64,000 nt of DNA, taken from the NCBI GenBank assembly GCA_000381625.1, contig KB906767.1:1838629-1902628 (forward strand). The letters run 5' to 3'. Shown here one piece after another: positions 1-7,425 of this stretch. The notes below the pieces were generated by a model. It ran no database searches. It was not told the origin of the DNA and worked only from the letters and a program-made list of their open reading frames with translations. Within the stretch, counting starts at the first letter, position 1; the number at the start of each line of letters is the position of its first letter. The stretch is from Bryobacterales bacterium KBS 96. GTDB lineage: Bacteria; Acidobacteriota; Terriglobia; Bryobacterales; Bryobacteraceae. The translations under genes and the position numbers were made by a program.

Positions 1-495
1 ATTTGCTTCGTTCCGAACGGCGATTATGCGGGTTTCATCGACGCCTATTTTCGTGAACAGGGCATCGAACCGCAGAAGACTCACGGCGAGATTGTTTCTA
101 TCGACGGGCGCGTGCTGGGCGAGCATGGCGGCACGCATCACTTCACCGTGGGCCAGCGGCGCGGCTTGCGAATCGCGGCAGCAGAGCCGCTGTATGTGAT
201 CGAGACCAACCCGGCAACACAGCGCGTCGTCGTCGGGCGGAATGAGCAATTGCTCAGGGGATCGCTGACAACGCGGGAAGTCAACTGGCTTTCCATTTCG
301 CAGATAACCACGGCTCGGCGAGCCCAGGTCAAAATCCGCAATAAGCACGTAGCCTCTCCAGCCACGCTATTCCCGACCGCCACGCCCGAACGGGTCGATG
401 TCCGTTTCGACGAACCGCAGCGCGCCGTCACCCCAGGCCAGGCGGCAGTTTTTTATGACGGCGATCTTGTGCTCGGCGGCGGCTGGATCGAATAG
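1..495 (+). CDS. mnmA: tRNA-specific 2-thiouridylase MnmA, C-terminal part (5' end outside window)
   Basis: The reading frame is open from base 1 and ends with TAG at 493-495. MnmA puts sulfur on C2 of U34 in the wobble position of Lys, Glu and Gln tRNAs, using ATP and a persulfide relay, in the cytosol. The fragment starts exactly at the ICFVP segment, whose Cys is the second catalytic (persulfide) cysteine of the family. It continues through the hallmark G-E-H-G-G-T-HHFTVGQRRGL stretch and ends in the beta-barrel domain typical of MnmA. The PP-loop with the ATP site and the first catalytic Cys lie upstream of the window, so their integrity cannot be judged. Identification is by family motifs and is firm for this part. 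Confidence 0.93.
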   Translation: MCFVPNGDYAGFIDAYFREQGIEPQKTHGEIVSIDGRVLGEHGGTHHFTVGQRRGLRIAAAEPLYVIETNPATQRVVVGRNEQLLRGSLTTREVNWLSISQITTARRAQVKIRNKHVASPATLFPTATPERVDVRFDEPQRAVTPGQAAVFYDGDLVLGGGWIE

Positions 496-503
496 AACCT
501 GGA

Positions 504-719
504 TCAAGAACCGGCAGCTAGCATCAACCGCATAGTGTTTCCCGGCAAGTTAAGCTGAACTGTAATCGTAATAACGTCAATAAACGCATCCCTGTATAAG
601 GTATAAAGCTGCGTATAGCGCTTGTTTCTGGTGGCATCTGCAACCTGGTGAGCACGCTTCCGGGCCGCAAGGAGCGAAAACAGTTTTTCGGCAGCCTCAT
701 CCTCCGCGCGAGAATGCAT
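504..719 (-). CDS. Small hypothetical protein (71 aa), uncertain
   Basis: A 71-residue frame with a plausible soluble, mostly helical composition (MHSRAEDEAAEKLFSLL...). It has no recognisable domain. The start is doubtful: no good ribosome site lies directly before the ATG at 719. A good AGGAG sits about nine bases before a different ATG at 742, in another frame, which gives an arginine/leucine-rich product that looks less like a real protein. A frameshift joining the two, or a non-coding stretch, is possible. The frame ends nine bases beyond the mnmA stop, on the opposite strand. Function unknown. Confidence 0.3.
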   Translation of the reverse strand: MHSRAEDEAAEKLFSLLAARKRAHQVADATRNKRYTQLYTLYRDAFIDVITITVQLNLPGNTMRLMLAAGS

Positions 720-852
720 CTAAGTTCCGTGTGTTTCTCCATATGGGTGCTCTCCTAGGCAATTACAATACCCGGCCGCCGAATCGTTAGGAAACGGCAT
801 GAGCACTTGCGAATTGATCCTTATCTAGATATAGGAGCTCGCAAGTAGAAGC

Positions 853-1509
853 CTACCTATCTAAGGGGTTTCGTCGCGCGCATCTCCGCAGCGCTTCTTC
901 CCGAATCAACTCTACCCATTGAGCGGCGAGCCCTAAGCCTAACTGACCACCAGATTGCAGGTCTTTAGGGGACCACATCGCACTCATCAGCCCTGAAGCA
1001 CTATGACCTGAGCTCGGCAAAAGTAGGTGAACTATCTCATGAGCCATCGCCCTTCCCAGAACCAGAAATGTCAACGTTCGATATGTACGACACGCTACAA
1101 CTCGGTTGTAAAAAAGGAAGGCGCAGTTCCCGTATGCCGACTCCGCCGTCGTGCCCAGCGCATCTGGGGGTGCGTGGGGCAGGGCGGTTGCCAACACACG
1201 CAAGATCAAGTCAGACGGTTGTTCTGGGATGGCACACGAAGCGGAATTCGTAGGGGCTGGACAATTGATCCAGGTCAGCCGCAGATGAGCACTTCGCAGC
1301 ATGCGGGCTGCTTCGACTTCCGCCCACGCGAGGACCAGGTTTGAAAGTGGCGCAATTCTATATACCCGAATAGTAAGTCGAGGCGAATTCTCGCCGTCCT
1401 GTGAAGTTATCGTCTCGTTTTCCGTTAGAGCCGATTGAGCTTGGACCGGCGCTGCAAAGCACAGAGTTGCGAATAGAAAGGAAAAAGCCGCCTGGGCACG
1501 GAGTGTCAT
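853..1509 (-). CDS. Secreted zincin-like metalloprotease-type protein with HEIVH motif
   Basis: 218 residues. The first 24 form a clear Sec signal peptide (positively charged start, hydrophobic run, cleavage near AQA), so the protein is exported. Near residue 160 lies HEIVHLLLPSSGHSASGLM. This is an HExxH zinc site followed by a third His and a downstream Gly-Leu-Met turn, which is the metzincin-like layout of a small secreted family I associate with Acidobacteria (an inference from memory, not a search). Two Cys pairs could form disulfides. It is transcribed divergently from the decayed winged-helix gene at 1618, and the boxes at 1534-1582 lie between them. Proteolytic activity is inferred only; the substrate is unknown. 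Confidence 0.7.
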   Translation of the reverse strand: MTLRAQAAFSFLFATLCFAAPVQAQSALTENETITSQDGENSPRLTIRVYRIAPLSNLVLAWAEVEAARMLRSAHLRLTWINCPAPTNSASCAIPEQPSDLILRVLATALPHAPPDALGTTAESAYGNCAFLFYNRVVACRTYRTLTFLVLGRAMAHEIVHLLLPSSGHSASGLMSAMWSPKDLQSGGQLGLGLAAQWVELIREEALRRCARRNPLDR

Positions 1510-1533
1510 GCCTCAGATATTTGAGCCGAGGGC

Positions 1534-1582
1534 TTCTAAAAATCGTGTGAAGAACAATAAAAGGTTCTAAAATCTTCTAAAA
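1534..1582. promoter_or_regulatory. Three direct TTCTAAAA boxes in a divergent intergenic region
   Basis: TTCTAAAA occurs at 1534-1541, 1565-1572 and 1575-1582, all in the same orientation. The spacings are 31 and 10 bases, close to whole helical turns. OmpR/PhoB-type winged helices bind such direct repeats one turn apart, and the adjacent gene at 1618 encodes exactly that domain type. An operator for that regulator is therefore a reasonable inference. No convincing -35/-10 pair could be assigned. Confidence 0.45.
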
Positions 1583-1617
1583 GCGACAGGCAGTAACGTG
1601 CCAGTGGGCTAAGTATG

Positions 1618-2638
1618 ATGATTTACAGATTCGGTCAGTTCGCTCTAAATCCGGAGTTACGCGTGCTTTACCGAGGCAGCGAGCCCGTCGTGCTACCAGG
1701 AAAGTGTCTGGAACGCTTGTCCTACTCATCCGGCATCGCGGGCAGATCATGAGCAAGGACGAACTGATGGCTACCTTGTGGCCCGATACAGCCGTCGAAG
1801 AGGCTAACCTCACTCAGAATGTTTCTACTCTGCGGAAAGCGTTGGGAGATGACCCGAAACAACACCGGTACATCGCCAGGGTCTCCGGCCGAGGTTATTC
1901 ATTCGTCGCAACCGCGGCCGAAGTTCAGGGACCGGGCCTCCCATCTTCGAAGGCGGGGAGTAGATGGCCGCGCACGCGTCTGTATCGATACCTGTCGACT
2001 GGTGCATTGGCGCTTCTACTGATTTCGGCAAGCGTTCTTTGGGCGACGTGGCACAGGAATGCCGTCCGGAGCTCGGTCGAGCCTGCCTTTGACAACCCTA
2101 GTCGGTTCTGAGTACATGCCGGCTTTCTCTCCGGACGGCAAGCAGGTCGCCTTTGTCTGGTCCGGCGAAGAGGGCAGCGATCCACAAATTTACGTAAAGC
2201 TGATCGACGCGGGAACAGAACTGCGCCTGAGTAATCTTCCAGGGCCCCTTTTCGTTTCCCGCCTGGTCGCCTGACTCTCAATTCATCGCCTATGCGCGGG
2301 AGGCGGCGGGCGCATCAGGATATTACATCGTATCGGCGATCGGAGGGCCGGAGCGTCAAATCCTCAAAATGGATAGAAGCGGCAGTGGGGGGCTGGATTG
2401 GTTCCCGGATGGTAAGCATCTCGTTGTTTCGCAAATACCGGAAGGGGCGCGCGCGTCGTCTTGGCGCTTGCTGTGGATACCGGTAAATACAGCGCTCTCA
2501 CGAAGGCCGCCAGCGGGAAGCATCGGCGATTTGAGCCCAGCGATGTCTCCCGATGGGAAAATGCTCGCTTTCGTTCGCATGAAGGGATCGGATGTTGCCG
2601 ATCTTTATGCGAAGGCGTTCGCCTTACGGACGTGCTAA
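1618..2638 (+). pseudogene. Decayed CadC-like winged-helix / TolB-type beta-propeller gene
   Basis: The pieces of one protein are scattered over three frames. From the ATG at 1618 (or 1615) the frame reads [21 protein letters not shown], the start of a Trans_reg_C winged helix. After CLE, near 1713, the sequence continues one frame over (one base missing) with [20 protein letters not shown], the recognition-helix part, and then a transmembrane helix near 2005-2050. Near 2095 another shift leads to EYMPAFSPDGKQVAFVW (a PD40/TolB blade). A third near 2260 leads to WFPDGKHLVVSQIP, and a further shift near 2460-2510 precedes SPAMSPDGKMLAFVR. The C-terminal blades are missing. Intact relatives are membrane-anchored transcription regulators with a periplasmic propeller. 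At least four shifts argue for real decay rather than one programmed shift. Confidence 0.8.
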
Positions 2639-2830
2639 TTGAACGTCGTAGGTCAAAAACTGTCGCGATCAAATTAAGAAGACTCCCGGCCGTCCGCTAG
2701 GGGCCTTCGAGTCACCGAAATATCCACGCACTCACGTGCGGCGGCTCGGTTTCCGGTTTACTCTATACAGAACCGGTTGGCAGCGGCCATCGGTTACCCT
2801 GATTCCTTGGAGCGACCCAAACCTTCAGTG

Positions 2831-3709
2831 ATGCGATGGCTCGAATACTCGATTGCAAGGGTCATGCTCGCTGGGCTGCGATTTCTGCCGCTTCCGATAG
2901 CCCGGGTGTTCGCCAACGTTTGCGGGAGATTGCTCGACCGGTTAATTCCCAAGCTGCGGCGTGTCGCCCGGATCAATCTCGGCTTTGCAATGCCCGAGCT
3001 ATCGCCCGGCGATCGCGAGCAGCTAATCGACGGCGTCTTCCGTAGCATTGCCCGCCTCCTGTTGGCAATCGGCCGCTTTCCGGATATCGATAAATCGAAC
3101 GTCCATCGCTGGATTCGCTACGAAGGCTTGGAGCACTATCTAGCGGCGAAGGCTAAAGGCCGTGGCGTTCTAGTTGCGACCGCGCATCTCGGCAATTGGG
3201 AATTAAGCGCCTTCACCCACGCGATCATGACGGAACCGATGAACGTGATGGTGCGGCCTCTTGATAATCCCTATGTCGACTGCCTGGTGGAGACGCGCCG
3301 GCGCCTCTCGGGCAATAAACTGATCGTCAAACGGGATTCGGCTCTGACCGTGGTTCGCGCTCTCAAGAACAATGAAGCAGTCGGCATGCTGATCGATCAG
3401 AATACAACGGCGGCCGAAGGTGTATTTGTCGAGTTCTTCGGCAGGCAAGCTTGCGCGAGCGTCGCGTTTGCTAAACTTGCGGCGCGTCTGGAAGCGGCAG
3501 TAATCCCCGGGTTCGCTTTCTGGCATGAGGACGAACGGCGCTACGTGCTGCGTTTCTATCCGGAAATGGAGATCTCGGGCGATGCGCAGGCCGACACGCA
3601 ACGAATTCACACGTTTTTCGAGCAGGTGATTCGTGAGCACCCCGATCAGTGGATGTGGATTCACCGGCGCTGGAAGACGCGCCCCGAAGGCGAGCCGCCT
3701 ATTTACTGA
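2831..3709 (+). CDS. Lysophospholipid / lipid A-type acyltransferase (LpxL/HtrB family)
   Basis: About 292 residues from the ATG at 2831. The open frame extends upstream to a TTG at 2777, but the protein core starts at MRWLEYSIARVML. This family transfers an acyl chain from acyl-ACP to a lipid A precursor or related lipid at the inner membrane. The sequence shows an N-terminal hydrophobic, amphipathic segment. It then has HLGNWE at about residues 119-124 (the H-x4-D/E catalytic motif), a later DQNTTAAEGVFVEFFG segment that matches the second conserved block, and a C-terminal P-D-Q-W-M-W-I-H-R-R-W end typical of LpxL. The gene overlaps the 3' end of the convergent glycosyltransferase by seven bases. 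Whether the acceptor is lipid A or another lipid cannot be told. Confidence 0.85.
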   Translation: MRWLEYSIARVMLAGLRFLPLPIARVFANVCGRLLDRLIPKLRRVARINLGFAMPELSPGDREQLIDGVFRSIARLLLAIGRFPDIDKSNVHRWIRYEGLEHYLAAKAKGRGVLVATAHLGNWELSAFTHAIMTEPMNVMVRPLDNPYVDCLVETRRRLSGNKLIVKRDSALTVVRALKNNEAVGMLIDQNTTAAEGVFVEFFGRQACASVAFAKLAARLEAAVIPGFAFWHEDERRYVLRFYPEMEISGDAQADTQRIHTFFEQVIREHPDQWMWIHRRWKTRPEGEPPIY

Positions 3710-4797
3710 GAGGCGGCGGAAGCCAACTCGGCTCCGCGCGCCGATGCCGGATCGAGCACCGGCCGTATCTGTTCGAGAAACGCTTGGGCGACGCGGCTCG
3801 AATCGTAGTTCGCGACGCGAGCCTCTCCGAGGCGGCCCATTTGCAGACGTAGCGCCGGGTTGGACGCGAGTTCTTCGATAGCATCGGCCCAGGCCTCCGG
3901 ATCGTTTCCTTGAACCAGGCTGGCATGCGGCACAACTTCGGGAATCGCAGAGGCATTGTTTGCCACAATGGGCTTGCCCGCCGCCATGGCTTCGAGCAGA
4001 ACGATGCCGAAACCTTCCTGAAGACTCGGGAAGCAGAACATGTCGGCGTGCACGTATTCCGCCGCGAGTTGCTCCTGGCTAAGATCGCCGAGAAATATGA
4101 CGCAATCCTGCAATGCCAGTTGAGCCGTTAGGGCGCGCCATTCCCGGGCATTCGGACCATCCCCGACTATCCGTAGTTCGTAGCGGCCGCGGCTACGGAG
4201 GATGGCAAGCGATCGCAACAGCAATGGCAGGTTTTTGCGCGGATAGAAGCGGCAGACAGTCAGAAGCCGAACGCCTGCTTGCGGCGGCCGCGGTGGAATC
4301 TGCGCGAATAATCGACGCCACGCCGCAAGGTCGATCAATTCGGGAACAATTTTCGAATCCGCACGACCATAATGACGCTGGATGCGGTCCGCCGAATACC
4401 TGCTGGTCGTGATGACGAGCGAGGCGCCGGCGACATGACGCTTTTCCCACGCCGCTTGTAGCCGAAGAGACGCGCGGCTCCGGCCACCTTCGAACCGTAA
4501 CTCGTCGGCAATCACGCCTTTAATGCAGGCTATGTGCGGTATTTTCGAATTTCGAAGCAGAAAACCGTCGAGGTCGAAACCGACAGTAGCGTCAAAATCC
4601 GAGAAATCCCGTCGGGCGATGCTCCGGTTAAAAAGATACCGGCGCAATGTATACGGCCGGATGGAGATCCTGGGGCTACGGATCTCGACGGTGGCGCCCA
4701 TTCCGCGCAAAGCGTCGGCAAGCGTAACTATGCCGCTGTAGGTTCCACTGCCCTGAATAAAGTTCAGCGGTGTCGAGGTAAGGAAGCAAAGGCGCAC
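3703..4797 (-). CDS. GT4-type glycosyltransferase
   Basis: 364 residues with the two-Rossmann GT-B layout. The N-terminal domain begins MRLCFLTSTPLNFIQGSGTY, a glycine-rich loop near the acceptor site. The linker is followed by LLTVCRFYPRKNLPLLLRS at the start of the nucleotide-sugar domain. The motif EGFGIVLLE gives the two spaced glutamates (E-x7-E) of GT4 enzymes. Such enzymes move a sugar from a nucleotide donor to polysaccharide, lipid or protein in the cytosol. It is convergent with the acyltransferase (7-base overlap) and divergent from queC, with which it shares a 134-base upstream region. The acceptor is unknown; a role in the envelope fits the neighbour but is inference. Confidence 0.85.
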   Translation of the reverse strand: MRLCFLTSTPLNFIQGSGTYSGIVTLADALRGMGATVEIRSPRISIRPYTLRRYLFNRSIARRDFSDFDATVGFDLDGFLLRNSKIPHIACIKGVIADELRFEGGRSRASLRLQAAWEKRHVAGASLVITTSRYSADRIQRHYGRADSKIVPELIDLAAWRRLFAQIPPRPPQAGVRLLTVCRFYPRKNLPLLLRSLAILRSRGRYELRIVGDGPNAREWRALTAQLALQDCVIFLGDLSQEQLAAEYVHADMFCFPSLQEGFGIVLLEAMAAGKPIVANNASAIPEVVPHASLVQGNDPEAWADAIEELASNPALRLQMGRLGEARVANYDSSRVAQAFLEQIRPVLDPASARGAELASAASQ

Positions 4798-4931
4798 GAA
4801 TCTGTCTCTTATGTTCTGTTCATTATGTCTGATACTGTGCCCGTTTATTAGTTAGATGCCGCCTCCAGGTAATAGACGCAAGATCCGCTCGCTACAATAC
4901 GGGTGGTACGATACTCGTCTCGAAACGCCGC

Positions 4932-5651
4932 ATGCCTCAAGATTCACCGCAGCCGAAGGCAGTTTGTTTGCTCAGCGGCGGCCTCGATTCCTCCACATGC
5001 CTTGCGATTGCCCGGCAGCAGGGATTCGAGTGCTATTGCCTGTCATTCGATTACGGCCAGAGGCACCGCGTGGAGCTCGAAGCGGCGGTGCGCATCGCGA
5101 AGAGCTTGGGCGCTCGCGAGCAGCGCGTCGCGCATATCGATCTGCGGGTATTCGGAAAATCCGCGTTGACCGACGAGATTGAGGTGCCCAAAGGCCGCCA
5201 GGCCGCGGATATGAATCGCGGTATTCCCGTCACCTACGTCCCGGCCCGCAACGCCATTTTTCTGTCGTTCGCGCTCGCATACGCCGAGGTTCTGGAAGCA
5301 TCCGATATCTTCATCGGCGTCAATGCAATCGACTATTCCGGTTATCCGGATTGCCGCCCGGAGTTTATCCACGCCTTCGAGACGATGGGCAATCTGGCGA
5401 CGAAGGCCGGCGTGGAAGGGCGCACCCGGCTTCGGATACACATGCCCTTGATTTCGATGAGCAAGGCCGAAATCGTGCGCAAAGCCGTCGAACTGGGCGT
5501 CGACCTGAGTCTCACGCATTCGTGTTACGATCCTGATGCGCTGGGAAGGTCTTGTGGCGAGTGCGACTCGTGCTTGCTGCGGAAGAAAGGCTTTGCCGAA
5601 GCGGGTGTTCACGATCCGCTGATTTATCGCAATGCCGTGCTCCAGCCATGA
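4932..5651 (+). CDS. queC: 7-cyano-7-deazaguanine synthase QueC
   Basis: 239 residues. QueC converts 7-carboxy-7-deazaguanine to preQ0 using ATP and ammonia, in the pathway to queuosine in t[13 protein letters not shown] near residue 13 is the PP-loop that binds [28 protein letters not shown] and [17 protein letters not shown] are family blocks. The C-terminal [20 protein letters not shown] carries the four zinc-binding cysteines. Length matches the family. No other queuosine genes are in the window and no preQ1 riboswitch was recognised upstream. A TACAAT at 4900 could be a -10 element, but no matching -35 was found. Confidence 0.96.
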   Translation: MPQDSPQPKAVCLLSGGLDSSTCLAIARQQGFECYCLSFDYGQRHRVELEAAVRIAKSLGAREQRVAHIDLRVFGKSALTDEIEVPKGRQAADMNRGIPVTYVPARNAIFLSFALAYAEVLEASDIFIGVNAIDYSGYPDCRPEFIHAFETMGNLATKAGVEGRTRLRIHMPLISMSKAEIVRKAVELGVDLSLTHSCYDPDALGRSCGECDSCLLRKKGFAEAGVHDPLIYRNAVLQP

Positions 5652-5690
5652 TTGTTAGCAAGATTTGACCTCATCAGACTAATTCTTTTT

Positions 5691-6863
5691 ATGCGTTCGA
5701 CGTTTGTGTTTACCGCGATCCTGGCCGCGATGTCTCTCTGCCTGGGCTGCTCGCGACCGCGGCATGGCGTTCTCGAGACTTTCAGCAGCCACACCGCAGC
5801 GGCCTTATCCCGTGTCACCGAGGAGAAAAAGATCAATCCGATACCCGGCATGCCGCCGGTGACCGATCCGAAGGACATGTATTCGCACGACCGTCCGGGC
5901 ATGTTAAGCCCTGTTGTCAAAGACTTTCCGTCGCTTGTTTATGTGCCGAATACGAAGAGCAATTCCGTGGACGTGATCGATCCGAAAACCTATAAGGTAA
6001 TCGATTTCTTCAAAGTGGGCGATGAACCGCAGCATGTGGTGCCATCCTGGGATTTGAAGCGGCTGTGGGTCACGCAGGACTTACAGGATCAATTAACGAT
6101 GATTGATCCAGCCACTGGAAAAAAGGGGAAGACGATCCATGTCGACGACCCCTACAACATGTACTTCACGCCCGACGGCAAATACGCCATCATCTGCGCC
6201 GAACGCGAGAAGCGGCTGGACTTTCGCGACGCGCAAACGATGAAAGTCGTACGCCGGTTGCCCGTGCCATGCGAAGGCGTCAATCACATCGATTTCTCGA
6301 TCGATGGCCGGTACCTGCTCGCAACCTGCGAATTTTCAGGCGAGCTCCTGAAGGTGGACGTAGTCAATCAGAAAGTCATCGGCACTTTGAAGATGGAGCC
6401 GCCGGGCATGCCGCAGGACGTAAAAGCCTCGCCGGACGGGAAAGTGTTCTACGTCGCGAACATGGAAGCAAACGGCGTGCATCTTGTAGATGGCGATGCA
6501 TTCAAAGAAATTGGCTTCATCCACACCGGTAAGGGCGCGCACGGGCTGTATGTGAGCCGCGATTCAAAGTATCTATACGTGTCGAACCGGGGCGAGGGGT
6601 CGGTCACACTCATCAATTTCGCCAATCGGGAAATTGCGGCAAAGTGGCGAATTCCCGGCGGCGGCAGCCCCGATATGGGCGGCGTTTCGGCGGATGGAAA
6701 AGTCCTCTGGCTTTCGGGCCGTTATAACAGCGTCGTGTACGCTCTCGATACATCCGACGGACATCTGATTGCCAAGATCCGGGTGGGCAAGGGGCCACAC
6801 GGGTTATGCGTGTACCCGCAGCCTGGCCGTTATTCACTGGGTCATACTGGGATTTTCAGGTAA
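5691..6863 (+). CDS. YVTN-type beta-propeller lipoprotein
   Basis: About 390 residues from the ATG at 5691, which starts a lipoprotein signal peptide ending in LCLGC (lipobox). The frame is open further upstream, but that part adds nothing signal-like. The mature part is a chain of repeats such as NTKSNSVDVIDPKTYKVIDFFKVG, YFTPDGKYAIIC and YVSRDSKYLYVSNRGEGSV. These are the YVTN/NHL-like seven-bladed propeller repeats found in surface or periplasmic proteins and in cytochrome-associated dehydrogenase-like proteins. No catalytic residues or heme sites are visible. It lies 6 bases before a DinB-like gene, so the two may be cotranscribed. Function unknown; binding or scaffold role likely. Confidence 0.8.
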   Translation: MRSTFVFTAILAAMSLCLGCSRPRHGVLETFSSHTAAALSRVTEEKKINPIPGMPPVTDPKDMYSHDRPGMLSPVVKDFPSLVYVPNTKSNSVDVIDPKTYKVIDFFKVGDEPQHVVPSWDLKRLWVTQDLQDQLTMIDPATGKKGKTIHVDDPYNMYFTPDGKYAIICAEREKRLDFRDAQTMKVVRRLPVPCEGVNHIDFSIDGRYLLATCEFSGELLKVDVVNQKVIGTLKMEPPGMPQDVKASPDGKVFYVANMEANGVHLVDGDAFKEIGFIHTGKGAHGLYVSRDSKYLYVSNRGEGSVTLINFANREIAAKWRIPGGGSPDMGGVSADGKVLWLSGRYNSVVYALDTSDGHLIAKIRVGKGPHGLCVYPQPGRYSLGHTGIFR

Positions 6864-6869
6864 AAGCAT

Positions 6870-7379
6870 ATGGCTACAAACGAACCGGAAGCGTGGTTAC
6901 GAGGTCCTCTGGCGGGAGTGCCGCCTCTGGTAATGCCGCTATTCTTCACATTTGCTCAAGTTCGCGAAGACCTTGAGCGGCACACGGCAGGCCTGGCCAC
7001 CGGTGACGTGTGGCGCAGAATTGGGAACATTGCTCCGCTTGGCTTTCATCTCAGGCACATTCCGGGCAGCGCAGACCGATTGGTAACTTACCTCGAAGAA
7101 CGAAGCCTTTCGGCAGAACAATTCGAGGACCTGAAGAACGAGTTATCGCCCGGAGCCGATGCAGCGACGTTGCTCGGTGAAATGAAGCTCCGTTTCGAAT
7201 ACGTCCAGAATCGCCTGAAGAATTTCACGTGTCACGATTTGCACGCGCCACGGTACATCGGGCGGAAGCGGCTTCCCACTACGGTTTTGGGCCTGCTGGT
7301 TCATATCGCCGAGCACACACAGCGGCATCTTGGCCAAGCGGTGACAACGGCGAAGCTATTGAGAGACGCGGCGGAATAA
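6870..7379 (+). CDS. DinB-like metal-binding four-helix protein
   Basis: 169 residues with the DinB/YfiT superfamily pattern. An N-terminal helix contains LFFTFAQVREDLERHT. A first metal His lies in GFHLRHIPGSADRL, near residue 60. A C-terminal pair lies in VHIAEHTQRHLGQ, near residues 146-155. The three His would bind a divalent metal. Members include thiol-dependent transferases, for example of mycothiol or bacillithiol, and many of unknown role. The gene starts 6 bases after the beta-propeller lipoprotein gene and probably shares its transcript. No substrate can be named. Confidence 0.8.
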   Translation: MATNEPEAWLRGPLAGVPPLVMPLFFTFAQVREDLERHTAGLATGDVWRRIGNIAPLGFHLRHIPGSADRLVTYLEERSLSAEQFEDLKNELSPGADAATLLGEMKLRFEYVQNRLKNFTCHDLHAPRYIGRKRLPTTVLGLLVHIAEHTQRHLGQAVTTAKLLRDAAE

Positions 7380-7425
7380 CCTGCCACGCCTCGGCCTACC
7401 TCCGGTTTAGAATGAGTGCTTCACC

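Noticed and set aside
1700-1716. Programmed -1 frameshift in the winged-helix gene
   Set aside because: No slippery heptamer, and several more shifts follow downstream; decay explains it better.
853-2638. Toxin-antitoxin or phage module near the left end
   Set aside because: The frames there match a secreted zincin and a winged-helix/TolB gene, not phage or toxin families.
4798-4931. preQ1 riboswitch before queC
   Set aside because: No aptamer-like hairpin/A-rich tail pattern could be found.
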